Origin: Spirochaetaceae bacterium
GTDB lineage: Bacteria > Spirochaetota > Spirochaetia > DSM-27196 > SLAA01
Direction: 5' to 3'
Assembly: GCA_003556605.1 (NCBI GenBank)
Contig: PWQX01000043.1
Location: 1-33,471 of the forward strand
Length of the DNA stretch: 33,471 bases
Positions 15,851-23,796 of this stretch are shown piece after piece (the first letter of the stretch is position 1; every line of letters starts with the position of its first letter). Under the pieces are notes generated by a model, which saw only the letters and a list, made by a program, of their open reading frames with translations, was not told where the DNA came from and ran no database searches. The translations under genes and the position numbers were made by a program.

Positions 15851-17449
15851 GTGCAGGTAACCGCAAACGCTGCCGCCGGCCGGACCACACCGGTACGGTT
15901 TGTTTTAGCCGTTCTCGGGTTGTTTCTGCTGCCGGCCGCAACTCCGGCGCTAGCGGCGCAAGTGCGCCCGGCGTACTTCGATCAGCCGGCCGAAGTCGTG
16001 CTACCGGCCGGCTACAGCTCACAGCGCATCTATCCCGTGTTCGTCGTTTTGCCTCCTACCGGTGCGCGAGCCTCGCATATGGCACGCCGCATGGGCTTGG
16101 ACCCGGAACGGCAACGCGAGTTTATCCTCGTATTCCCCGCCGGCCGGCCCGACCGCACCGAGTACCTACCCGACTTCATTCGGTTTGTCGAGTGGTACGA
16201 GGAGCGCTTATTCGCCGACCTAGACCGCGTGTTCGACACTTACGGCGCCAATCCGTCCGAGGTGTATCTCGGCGGCTACTCACTCGGGGGTGACTTGAGC
16301 TGGGCGCTTGTCGCGCGTAATCCGGACCGATTTGCGGGTGCGGTGATGGCCGGGACCAGGGCCTCTTACCCGGTCACCGAAGCTGGTCTCCAGCGGATGC
16401 GCGAGAGTGGGTTCCGCGGGGCATTCTTGATCGGCAGCCGTGAAGACCGGGCCCGCTACGAGGGAATCAACTATGTGCGCCGCAGCTTGCAAGAAGCCGG
16501 AGTGGCCAACCGCTACGCCGAGTACCCCGGAGGCCACGTGATGCCGCCGACCGGCCGGCTGCAAACCAAGATTGCGTACGTGGCCGGCATCGAGACTCTG
16601 CCCCCCGGCGCACCCACCGGCGTGCGCACAGCCGCTTCCTCGACCCGCCGGCCGGCCCCGGGAGGCGACCCGCGGCCCATTCCGACTGAGACGCTGCAGC
16701 GCCATCTCACTCGCCCGACCCGCGACAGAGTCGGATTTCGCTTCGGTTTACCCGCCGAGGTGGGCGCGGACGGATGGCAATCGGCGCGCGATAACGAGGT
16801 ACGCGTGCGCGTTGAATGGCCGTGGTCGCGCTATTATCTGAAGAGCCTCACCACCTACAATGGAAGCGAGGTCTCTACCGCTCTGAAGCATCGCCGCTTG
16901 AGCCAGGCGCTGCTATTCGGTATGGGAGCGGAAGGCGCGACGGCATCAGATGGCCGGATCATCGGCGCAGGCGTCGGGTGGGATTGGCTGCGTACCTTTG
17001 ATGATGACGGCAACGCGCTTCGCCAGGTAGAACTCTTGTTCGTGCGCGGCGACCGCAACCTCAGTTGGCTGCCGCAGCGCTGGCACGGAGGCGAACGAGT
17101 CGACTCCCTTCTGACTCTCCGCTATATCCTGCCCCGTGGAATCGCAGCGCAGTTCGTGCCCGAACACGTCTTCAATCTCCGCGCGCAGTATCTGCTGCGG
17201 TTGGCGGAGTTTGTTGTGATCGACACCGGTGTCGGCTCTTACACGGTACAAAACCGTTCGGTCTCAAATACCGGCGAGCTTCTCGATGCAATCGATCATC
17301 GACTGGAGTGGGAGCTCGGCTTCGGAGTACGTGCGCCCGCTCCCTTTCTGTGGCGCGTAAGTCACCGCGGTACCGCCGAGCGCGCCTTACCGGATGGGTC
17401 GTTCGAGTACCGGCCGGCTTGGCGCTTAACCCTTGAATACAGTTTTTGA
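15851..17449 (+). CDS. Exported alpha/beta-hydrolase (esterase) with predicted C-terminal outer-membrane barrel
   Basis: A protein of 532 residues. The start is GTG at 15851: AGGAG lies 4 nt upstream and overlaps the dus stop codon, and a signal peptide follows (VRFVLAVLGLFLLPAATPALA). Residues 40-245 resemble esterase D/PHB-depolymerase hydrolases: PVFVVLPPTG, nucleophile Ser144 in GGYSLGG, probable acid Asp199 in GSREDRARYE, and His229 in YPGGHVMPP. A Pro/Arg-rich linker follows. From about residue 292 to the end the sequence alternates polar and hydrophobic residues in strand-sized stretches and ends WRLTLEYSF, with the C-terminal aromatic residue typical of outer-membrane barrels. I infer a surface- or periplasm-facing esterase anchored by an 8-10 stranded barrel. 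The substrate is unknown. Confidence 0.7.
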   Translation: MQVTANAAAGRTTPVRFVLAVLGLFLLPAATPALAAQVRPAYFDQPAEVVLPAGYSSQRIYPVFVVLPPTGARASHMARRMGLDPERQREFILVFPAGRPDRTEYLPDFIRFVEWYEERLFADLDRVFDTYGANPSEVYLGGYSLGGDLSWALVARNPDRFAGAVMAGTRASYPVTEAGLQRMRESGFRGAFLIGSREDRARYEGINYVRRSLQEAGVANRYAEYPGGHVMPPTGRLQTKIAYVAGIETLPPGAPTGVRTAASSTRRPAPGGDPRPIPTETLQRHLTRPTRDRVGFRFGLPAEVGADGWQSARDNEVRVRVEWPWSRYYLKSLTTYNGSEVSTALKHRRLSQALLFGMGAEGATASDGRIIGAGVGWDWLRTFDDDGNALRQVELLFVRGDRNLSWLPQRWHGGERVDSLLTLRYILPRGIAAQFVPEHVFNLRAQYLLRLAEFVVIDTGVGSYTVQNRSVSNTGELLDAIDHRLEWELGFGVRAPAPFLWRVSHRGTAERALPDGSFEYRPAWRLTLEYSF

Positions 17450-17578
17450 GATACAGAGAAACGACCGCCCCGCGCTGCGCTCCGTTCCGCCCTATTCTAA
17501 GTTGAACACTCAGAATTTTCCGGGTGAACTGCACACACGCCTACGAACACAGTATTTTAGAGCGGAAAGGAGAACACT

Positions 17579-18310
17579 ATGCACAACAGCACGGCTAACT
17601 TGAAAAAATGGGGAGCGATACTGGTTCTGGCTGCGGTATTCAGCCTTCCGCTGTTCGCCGCCGGAGGATCGGAAGAACCTGAAGCGACGGAGGAGCAGTC
17701 GGACTCCGGCGAGCGCAGCATTATCGTCCATTCCGGTCAGACGCCTCTCGAGGTGGAATACATCACCACCGCCGAAGCCACCGAGCAGGGCTATGAAGCG
17801 GCGACACTCGCCGGCGGATGCTTCTGGTGTATGGAACCGCCGTACGAAAAGCTTAACGGGGTAATTGATGTCACCTCGGGCTTCAGCGGGGGCGAGCTCG
17901 AGCACCCGCGCTACCGCCAGGTCGTAGAGGGCGGCACGGGTCATGTCGAGGTGGTTCAAGTGATTTTCGATCCCCACATTATCAGCTATGCTGAGATTCT
18001 CGACGTGTATTGGGTTAACATCGACCCCTTAGACGACGGCGGGCAGTTCTGCGATCGCGGGGATATCTACCGCAGCGCAGTCTTCTACCACGACGAAGAA
18101 CAACGCCGGATTGCCGAGCAGTCGAAGCGTGAGCTCGAGGAAAGCGGCAGGTTCAGCGACCCGATAGTCACCGAGATACGCACCTATGAAGAGTTTTACC
18201 CGGCGGAGAACTACCACCAGGGGTATGCCCGAAAGAACCCGGTTCGCTACAACTTCTATCGCTCAGGCTGCCGGCGGGACGCGCGTTTAAGAGAGCTGTG
18301 GGGCGAGTAG
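17579..18310 (+). CDS. msrA: Exported peptide-methionine (S)-S-oxide reductase MsrA
   Basis: A protein of 243 residues. It reduces methionine-S-sulfoxide in proteins. The active site GGCFWCM is at residues 79-85 (Cys81 catalytic, Cys84 second cysteine). SGGELEHPRYRQVVEGGTGHVEVVQ, INIDPLD-type and FYPAENYHQGYARKNP segments are standard MsrA; further Cys residues (QFCDRG and the near-terminal SGCRRD) may act as resolving cysteines. The first 28 residues are a signal peptide (WGAILVLAAVFSLPLFAA), and the mature part starts GGSEEPEATEEQ, acidic as in many spirochaete exported proteins, so it works outside the cytoplasm. The ATG at 17579 follows AAAGGAG. No msrB is fused or adjacent. Confidence 0.93.
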   Translation: MHNSTANLKKWGAILVLAAVFSLPLFAAGGSEEPEATEEQSDSGERSIIVHSGQTPLEVEYITTAEATEQGYEAATLAGGCFWCMEPPYEKLNGVIDVTSGFSGGELEHPRYRQVVEGGTGHVEVVQVIFDPHIISYAEILDVYWVNIDPLDDGGQFCDRGDIYRSAVFYHDEEQRRIAEQSKRELEESGRFSDPIVTEIRTYEEFYPAENYHQGYARKNPVRYNFYRSGCRRDARLRELWGE

Positions 18311-18371
18311 GCGCTGCCGCTGATGACACCGGCGGCTCGCCGGCACCGAATGTAGAGGTAATGAGGTAATA

Positions 18372-18779
18372 ATGGAAGCACCGGAACCTCTGTATCGCGT
18401 TGCCGTAGAGGTGCGCTTTCGCGATCTCGACGCCTATGGGCACGTCAATAACGCAGTGCTGTTTAGCTATCTTGAAGCGGCTCGGGTGCGGTTCCTCGGC
18501 GATCGTTTTTCGGTTAAGCCGCAGGCCGACGATCTCGTGTTCTTGGTGAAACGAGCGGAGTGCGAGTACGAGCAGCCTATCCCTTTGCTTGACCGAGTCT
18601 TTGTGGAGCTTCACGTTGGGGAGCTTGGAAGCAGCAGCTTCCGGCTGAGTTACGATATCCGTGACGACAGCGGCACCAGGTACGCCCGGGCCGAGACCGT
18701 GATGGTCGCTGTAAGCCCCCGAACCGGACGCCCGGCGCGCCTGCCGTGGTGGTTGCGACAGAAACTCGATTCGCCGTAA
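18372..18779 (+). CDS. Hotdog-fold acyl-CoA thioesterase (4HBT/YbgC-like)
   Basis: A protein of 135 residues, the normal size for a single hotdog domain. The active-site segment FRDLDAYGHVNNAVLFSYLEAARVRFL (residues 16-42) has the catalytic Asp and the HVNN helix start of the 4-hydroxybenzoyl-CoA thioesterase family. It likely hydrolyses acyl-CoA thioesters in the cytoplasm; the chain length preferred cannot be read. GAGGT lies 6 nt before the ATG. It follows msrA after 61 bp and is convergent with the KamA-family gene. Confidence 0.87.
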   Translation: MEAPEPLYRVAVEVRFRDLDAYGHVNNAVLFSYLEAARVRFLGDRFSVKPQADDLVFLVKRAECEYEQPIPLLDRVFVELHVGELGSSSFRLSYDIRDDSGTRYARAETVMVAVSPRTGRPARLPWWLRQKLDSP

Positions 18780-18849
18780 ACACACCCGCAAGCCCCCGGG
18801 AAACCGCAGACTCACCATACAGGGTGCTCAGCCCCGATTCGGCGCCGAA

Positions 18850-19851
18850 CTATCGCGCCTGTGTCCGGGGATAGCGGTGCTCGCGGCCGTCGGCATCGCG
18901 CAACACATACATGCGGGGCTCTACGCGCACGAGCGCCGTTTCGAGATTGAGCTTAGAACCGGCGCCGGGAACGTCAAGCGCATAGATCGGCAGTGAAAGC
19001 CCCGACAGCCGGCGCCGCAGTCCGCGCATCAGCGTCAATCCATCTTCAATCGCGACTCGGAAATGCGAGGTGCCCGCGGCCAAGTCGGCCTGAAATAGAT
19101 AGTACGGTTTCACCCGAGCCCTCGCCAAGCCGCGAAACAGCTCGCTCAGCGTCTCGAGCTTGTCGTTGACGCCGCGGAGCAAGACGCTCTGATTCAGCAT
19201 CGGCACGCCGTTCCGTTGCAGAAGTCGAGCCGCCTCGCAAAACTCCGCTGTGAGCTCGCGCGGGTGATTTACCTGGGTAACGAGCCACAGACCGCCGCGG
19301 TCACCGAGCAATCGCGCGAGATGCGGGGTGACACGGCTCGGCATCACCACCGGAACCCGCGTGCATACCCGTAGCACATAACCGGCGGTTTCGTCATCGA
19401 GCGCTGCGAGCAGGGCTTCGACCTCGCTGTCGCTGAGTGTCAGCGGATCACCTCCTGACAACAATACCTCAACGACCTCGGGGTGATCGTCGAGATACGC
19501 CCGCACGGATGCCAGCTGCGCGGGCCCGATAGAGCCCGCCCCCCCGGCGGTGAAGTGCCGTCGAAAACAGTGGCGGCAGTATGTTGCACAGCGGTCGGTC
19601 ACCAGCAACAACACTCGATCATGGTAACGGTGGATGAGCCGCGGCAGTACTTCGTTACCCTGATCGTTTAAGGGATCATCGGTCTCAGCCGGTTCACGGC
19701 GGTGTTCGGCCGTTTGCGGCACAAACTGAGCGGCAATTGGATCGCACACCGGATCGCGCGACTGCGCCAAGGCTGCGTAGTAGTCAGTTACACGCTCGCG
19801 GTACGCCGGCTTTTCGGCGATATTACCGGCTGCATTCATACTGCGGGTCAT
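18850..19851 (-). CDS. KamA/EpmB-family radical SAM aminomutase (short form)
   Basis: A protein of 333 residues, close to EpmB (about 340) and shorter than KamA lysine 2,3-aminomutase (about 415). The [4Fe-4S] motif CATYCRHC is at 88-95 (Cys88, Cys92, Cys95) with FRRHF following. VLLSGGDPLTLSD is the SAM-binding GGD motif. LNQSVLLRGVND is conserved across the family. DVPGAGSKLNL carries the Lys expected to bind PLP, in the KamA-like context. It would move an amino group from C2 to C3 of lysine (free, or for modifying EF-P). No efp, epmA or beta-lysine acetyltransferase gene lies nearby. AGGAG directly abuts the ATG at 19851; a second ATG at 19839 is a possible start. It follows the PrcB-like gene. 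Confidence 0.87.
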   Translation of the reverse strand: MTRSMNAAGNIAEKPAYRERVTDYYAALAQSRDPVCDPIAAQFVPQTAEHRREPAETDDPLNDQGNEVLPRLIHRYHDRVLLLVTDRCATYCRHCFRRHFTAGGAGSIGPAQLASVRAYLDDHPEVVEVLLSGGDPLTLSDSEVEALLAALDDETAGYVLRVCTRVPVVMPSRVTPHLARLLGDRGGLWLVTQVNHPRELTAEFCEAARLLQRNGVPMLNQSVLLRGVNDKLETLSELFRGLARARVKPYYLFQADLAAGTSHFRVAIEDGLTLMRGLRRRLSGLSLPIYALDVPGAGSKLNLETALVRVEPRMYVLRDADGREHRYPRTQAR

Positions 19852-19875
19852 CTCCTGAGGATTGCGGGGTTCTCG

Positions 19876-20409
19876 TTAGGGCACGTCCGCGCGGCAGTTC
19901 TCAAATCGTACGCGAGTGCCCGGATCATCGAGCTCAAGCCATACCAGATGATACGGCGCGGTCAGCGCCTGGGTAACAATATCGCCGGGGCCGGGAACCT
20001 TCCGGTTGAGCTCGACGATTACCTCTGCGCCGCGCAGGCGCGCCGACTCAATCGTGATTGCATACCCACCCGTCGGCTTTTGCCCCATGAATGCCGCAAG
20101 CACCACACCGCTCTCAAACGGCAGCTCGGGCATAGAAGGCAGCGGCGACCGACTGCGATGCAGCTTCCGCCACATGGTCTCGAGCTGCTCTGCCGAGCGT
20201 ACCACAAGGCAGCGCGGTTCGCTATACCCGGCTGTACTACCGCGCTCGAGCGTCTCTATGGGCAGATTACGCGCCGGCTCTCCTGACGGCCGATTTGAAA
20301 CCTCTCCGCCCCCGCTCTTTGAGTCTCCCAAACCGCTATCTGCGCCGGTACTCATCGCGATACAACCTGCGAGTATTAGCCCGAATACAACTGCAATCAG
20401 ACACTTCAT
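19876..20409 (-). CDS. Lipoprotein with PrcB C-terminal domain
   Basis: A protein of 177 residues from the ATG at 20409. MKCLIAVVFGLILAGC is a lipoprotein signal with lipobox LAGC, so the mature protein is a membrane-anchored lipoprotein. After a low-complexity Gly/Ser linker, the last 110 residues fit the PrcB_C domain: VVLAAFMGQKPTGGYAITIE and VIVELNRKVPGPGDIVTQAL then PYHLVWLE. In Treponema denticola PrcB is part of the dentilisin protease complex; here no protease gene is adjacent, so only the fold is assigned. It is followed by the KamA-family gene after 24 bp and is divergent from hemB. Confidence 0.8.
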   Translation of the reverse strand: MKCLIAVVFGLILAGCIAMSTGADSGLGDSKSGGGEVSNRPSGEPARNLPIETLERGSTAGYSEPRCLVVRSAEQLETMWRKLHRSRSPLPSMPELPFESGVVLAAFMGQKPTGGYAITIESARLRGAEVIVELNRKVPGPGDIVTQALTAPYHLVWLELDDPGTRVRFENCRADVP

Positions 20410-20419
20410 CGTCACTGCT

Positions 20420-20448
20420 ACTATGACACATCTCGCTGTATTCGTCAT
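20420..20448 (-). promoter_or_regulatory. Predicted promoter of the PrcB-like lipoprotein gene
   Basis: Minus strand: ATGACG (20443-20448, 4/6), 17-nt spacer, CATAGT (20420-20425, 4/6). Ten bases separate it from the ATG at 20409; no Shine-Dalgarno sequence is visible. Confidence 0.35.
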
Positions 20449-20452
20449 GGGT

Positions 20453-20482
20453 TTGTGAACCGAACGTGTTCCGTGCTACAAG
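20453..20482 (+). promoter_or_regulatory. Predicted promoter of hemB
   Basis: TTGTGA (20453-20458), 18-nt spacer, TACAAG (20477-20482, 4/6). The -35 box stands 4 nt from that of the divergent PrcB-like gene. The roughly 95-nt leader contains a perfect hairpin, CCGGGG-8 nt-CCCCGG, at 20512-20531. Confidence 0.35.
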
Positions 20483-20582
20483 AAACAACAAGACGTGCTG
20501 CTGGAATCCGGCCGGGGTCGCCGAGCCCCGGTGCCGGTGTTCATACGCAAGCCGGCAGCTCTCAAAGGAGGCAGAAGCCGCT

Positions 20583-21692
20583 ATGAAAGCACGTAACACA
20601 AGCGATGCCGCCGGCAATGAACCGCGCCCGCGCACCGATGAGCGCCTGCGAGCCGGCGATTCACCTCTGCCGCGGCCGGCGGGTCCTGAACGGCCTCGGC
20701 GCCTGCGTCGCAGCATTGGGGTCCGTCGAATGGTCCGCGAGACGCGTTTGGCCGCGGCCGACTTGATCTACCCGCTGTTCGTTGAAGAAAACCGGAGCGA
20801 GCCATACCCGATCGCGTCGATGCCGGGAGTAGCGCGCCTATCGGTCGGCGATGCGGCCGCCGAGGCCGAACGCGCCTGTGCGCTGGGAATTCCTGCGGTG
20901 CTCTTGTTCGGGATCCCAAGAACAAAGGACCCGGGCGGGTACGGCAGCTACGCGCCCAACGGGGTTGTGCAGCAGGCAATTGCAGCGATCAAGGACCGCG
21001 TCCCGGATCTCATCGTCATCACCGACGTATGCCTCTGCGAGTATACCGACCACGGGCACTGCGGTGTGCTCAATCGTCACAAGCAACCGCAGCCGTATGC
21101 TGCGCTCCCTGCCGAGTACGTTCTCAATGACGAGACGCTCGCGGTTCTACAGCGCATCGCGGTCTCTCACGCGGTAGCAGGCGCAGACATCGTTGCCCCA
21201 TCGGGAATGATCGACGGCATGATAGCGGCGATTCGAAGCGCGCTCGATGAAGCCGGGTTCGCCGACCGAAGCATCATGTCGTATGCAGTCAAGTATGCGT
21301 CCGCGTTTTACGGGCCCTTCCGCGAGGCGGCTGATGGCGCGCCGCAGTTCGGTGACCGGCACACCCATCAGATGGATCCGGCTAACGCGCGTGAAGCCTT
21401 GAGGGAGGCCGTGCTTGACTGCCGCGAGGGCGCGGACTTCCTCATGGTGAAGCCGGCCCTCGCCTATCTTGATGTCATTTATCGTCTGCGGCAGCAGTAC
21501 CCCGAGCTGCCGTTGGTAGCCTACAACGTCAGCGGAGAGTACAGCATGGTCCAAGCCGCCGGCGAATGCGGCCGTTTGGATGCCGCTGCAATCCAATGGG
21601 AGATTACCACTGCAATAAAGCGCGCCGGTGCCGATCTCATCATCAGCTACGCCGCTCCCGCCCTCGCGCACTCCATCGCCAACCAGGACTGA
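20583..21692 (+). CDS. hemB: Delta-aminolevulinic acid dehydratase (porphobilinogen synthase)
   Basis: A protein of 369 residues. HemB condenses two 5-aminolevulinates into porphobilinogen, the first common tetrapyrrole step. The metal site DVCLCEYTDHGHCG has the three Cys of Zn-type enzymes. The two Schiff-base Lys residues lie in MSYAVKYASAFYGPFR and FLMVKPALAYLD. LIYPLFVEE and GIPRTKDPGGYGSYAPNG are also conserved. An Arg/Pro-rich N-terminal extension of about 40 residues precedes the fold. The ATG at 20583 follows AAAGGAGG by 11 nt, somewhat long. No other heme or cobalamin gene is in the window, so the end product is unknown. Confidence 0.95.
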   Translation: MKARNTSDAAGNEPRPRTDERLRAGDSPLPRPAGPERPRRLRRSIGVRRMVRETRLAAADLIYPLFVEENRSEPYPIASMPGVARLSVGDAAAEAERACALGIPAVLLFGIPRTKDPGGYGSYAPNGVVQQAIAAIKDRVPDLIVITDVCLCEYTDHGHCGVLNRHKQPQPYAALPAEYVLNDETLAVLQRIAVSHAVAGADIVAPSGMIDGMIAAIRSALDEAGFADRSIMSYAVKYASAFYGPFREAADGAPQFGDRHTHQMDPANAREALREAVLDCREGADFLMVKPALAYLDVIYRLRQQYPELPLVAYNVSGEYSMVQAAGECGRLDAAAIQWEITTAIKRAGADLIISYAAPALAHSIANQD

Positions 21693-21757
21693 ATGGGTGG
21701 GCGCGATTCAGGCCCGCTGCGGATATCGCGGTCTAATGGGCTGGGGCAACTGCCTCC

Positions 21758-21787
21758 TTGCGCTCGCAGTCACGCCCGTCGTATACT
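21758..21787 (+). promoter_or_regulatory. Predicted promoter of yqgE (short or no leader)
   Basis: TTGCGC (21758-21763), 18-nt spacer, TATACT (21782-21787, 5/6). The ATG at 21797 lies only 9 nt beyond the -10 box; an upstream in-frame ATG at 21788 abuts it. Confidence 0.45.
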
Positions 21788-21796
21788 ATGGGTGGT

Positions 21797-22426
21797 ATGA
21801 GTGAGGACGATCGCAACGCAGACAACCCGTTGGCACGCTCGTTCCCCAATGACCTCACGGGGTATTTCCTCATTTCCGGTACCGACTTGAACGATCCAAA
21901 CTTCTACCGCACGGTGGTGCTGATTGTAGAACACAACAGCGACGGCGCATTTGGGCTGGTTGTAAACCGGCAATCGGATGTACGGCTTGGGTCGCTGCTT
22001 GGAGAGCTGGAGGACTCGCCGGCGCACGACATTCTCGTGCAGATCGGCGGTCCGCTGCAACAGGAATACCTGTTCGTTCTCCACGGAGAGCTTCCCGGGT
22101 ACGAGCTATCGGAGCACGCTACTTACCCCGCAAAGGGGGTTGTGTTTGAACCGGCAACCGAGCCGCTCGTGCAGTATTTGAGCACAGCTTGGGCCGACCT
22201 GCCCGCCGATCAGCGTCCTCCCCTGCGCGTATACGCCGGCTACTCGGGGTGGGGACCAGGACAGCTTGAAACCGAGCTGCAGCAAGACGCGTGGTTTGTG
22301 CATCCCGCAGGCGCGGCAATAGTGTTTCACCCTAATCCTGACTCCGGCTGGAAAGACGCGCTCGGCGAAAAGGGAGCGTTCTACCGGATTGTAGCCGATA
22401 CCGGTTACATGCCTTCAATGAACTGA
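21797..22426 (+). CDS. yqgE: YqgE/AlgH family protein (UPF0301)
   Basis: A protein of 209 residues from the ATG at 21797. The family signature is complete: GYFLISGTDLNDPNFYRTVV at the N-terminus, HNSDGAFGLVVNRQ, IGGPLQQEYLFVLH, VYAGYSGWGPGQLETEL, and FHPNPDSGWKDAL. The biochemical role of the family is not established; AlgH was described as a regulator of alginate genes in Pseudomonas. In-frame ATGs at 21758+30 (21788) and further upstream are less likely because they overlap or precede the -10 box. It sits between hemB and the dehydrogenase with its own promoter. Confidence 0.9.
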   Translation: MSEDDRNADNPLARSFPNDLTGYFLISGTDLNDPNFYRTVVLIVEHNSDGAFGLVVNRQSDVRLGSLLGELEDSPAHDILVQIGGPLQQEYLFVLHGELPGYELSEHATYPAKGVVFEPATEPLVQYLSTAWADLPADQRPPLRVYAGYSGWGPGQLETELQQDAWFVHPAGAAIVFHPNPDSGWKDALGEKGAFYRIVADTGYMPSMN

Positions 22427-22459
22427 GCAGGCACACCTGTAAAGCGCGACAGGCTCTGC

Positions 22460-22488
22460 TTGACACGTGGTACACCTTATCTCATACC
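22460..22488 (+). promoter_or_regulatory. Predicted promoter of the serA-like gene
   Basis: A perfect TTGACA at 22460-22465, 17-nt spacer, CATACC at 22483-22488 (3/6). The start codon is at 22518, preceded by GGGTGG. Confidence 0.4.
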
Positions 22489-22517
22489 GGAGCCATTCGG
22501 TACACAGGGGTGGTGCA

Positions 22518-23726
22518 ATGAAAACTCTTATAGCCGACAGCTTTCCGGGATACGCGATTGAGCGCTTGCGCGAGCTCACCACGGAAGTCCGATACGAGCC
22601 TAAGCTCACCGCCGATGAACTGCCGCAGGCGATCGGAAACTCGAGTATACTCGTGGTTCGGTCCACTAGAGTTACTGCCGCCTGCGTGAAGGCGAGCAAC
22701 GACCTGGGCCTGGTTATACGTGCCGGCGCCGGGGTGAACACCATCGACGTGCGAGCGGCAAGCGACCGCGGTGTTTACGTAGCAAACTGCCCGGGCAAGA
22801 ACTCCATCGCGGTCGCTGAGTTGGCGCTGGGGCTCATGCTCGCGATAGACCGCAGAATAGCCGATAACGTCGCCGACCTGCGCAGCGGTATCTGGAACAA
22901 GGCCGAGTACTCCAGGGCCGACGGCCTGTACGGCAAACGCTTGGGAGTTATCGGCGTGGGCCGGATCGGAATTGAGCTCATCAAGCGCGCGAAGGCCTGC
23001 GGCATGCAACTCGAGGCCTGGTCTCGCTCATTGGGCGCCGAGCGCGCGGCGGAGCTCGGTGTCGGGTTTTGTGCAACGCTACAGGAGTTGGTCGCCCGTT
23101 GTGACGTAATATCGGTGCACCTCGCTCTGAACGAGAACACCCGCGGCATAGTCTCGTCCGAGCTTATAGACCGCATGCGTCCCGGCACAGTTTTCATCAA
23201 CACCGCTCGCGCGGAGGTTGTCGATGAAGAGGCGCTGCTCACGGCAGTACAGGCGGGGAAACTCCGGGTAGGCCTTGACGTCTTCGCTGATGAGCCCGAG
23301 AGCAAGTCCGGATCGGTAGACACGCCGTGGAGCGCGGTTGACGGTGCGTATATCACCCATCACGTGGGCGCATCAACGCAACAGGCGCAAAACGCGGTGG
23401 CGGACGAGACTATCGGCATAATCCGCGATTATTTGCGAAGCGGTCGGGTACGGAACTGGGTCAATCGTTGTCTGTTCACCGAAGCGCGCTGGCAACTCGT
23501 GGTGCGGCACTACGACCGCCCGGGAGTGCTCGCCAACGTCATGACGACGCTCAAGGACGGCGAGATCAACGCCGAGGAAATCGAAAACGTCATCTTCGAC
23601 GGTCGCAAGGCGGCGTGCTGCGTTATACAGCTGGACGACAAACCGACCGACGCGATGTTGGAACAAATCCGAAGCCGCGAAAACGAGATCATCAGTGTGA
23701 TGTTGGTGGACCTGCACGAACGCTGA
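22518..23726 (+). CDS. serA: D-3-phosphoglycerate dehydrogenase-like 2-hydroxyacid dehydrogenase with ACT domain
   Basis: A protein of 402 residues. It oxidises 3-phosphoglycerate at the start of serine synthesis, if a true SerA. The NAD-binding motif GVIGVGRIGIELI is at about 146-158. The catalytic Arg (INTARAEVVDE), Glu (DVFADEPE) and His (THHVGAST) are all present. The C-terminal 85 residues (RWQLVVRHYDRPGVLANVMT) form an ACT domain, the site of feedback by serine in other SerA proteins, so allosteric control is likely. The ATG at 22518 is chosen because GGTGG and the N-terminus MKTLIADSFPG fit the family. No serB or serC neighbour is present. Confidence 0.88.
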   Translation: MKTLIADSFPGYAIERLRELTTEVRYEPKLTADELPQAIGNSSILVVRSTRVTAACVKASNDLGLVIRAGAGVNTIDVRAASDRGVYVANCPGKNSIAVAELALGLMLAIDRRIADNVADLRSGIWNKAEYSRADGLYGKRLGVIGVGRIGIELIKRAKACGMQLEAWSRSLGAERAAELGVGFCATLQELVARCDVISVHLALNENTRGIVSSELIDRMRPGTVFINTARAEVVDEEALLTAVQAGKLRVGLDVFADEPESKSGSVDTPWSAVDGAYITHHVGASTQQAQNAVADETIGIIRDYLRSGRVRNWVNRCLFTEARWQLVVRHYDRPGVLANVMTTLKDGEINAEEIENVIFDGRKAACCVIQLDDKPTDAMLEQIRSRENEIISVMLVDLHER

Positions 23727-23796
23727 GCGCCCGCGGCGGACTCACGCCGGCAGCGGGCTACCCGATAATCGCTAGAACAGCCCCAGTTGCGCAGCG

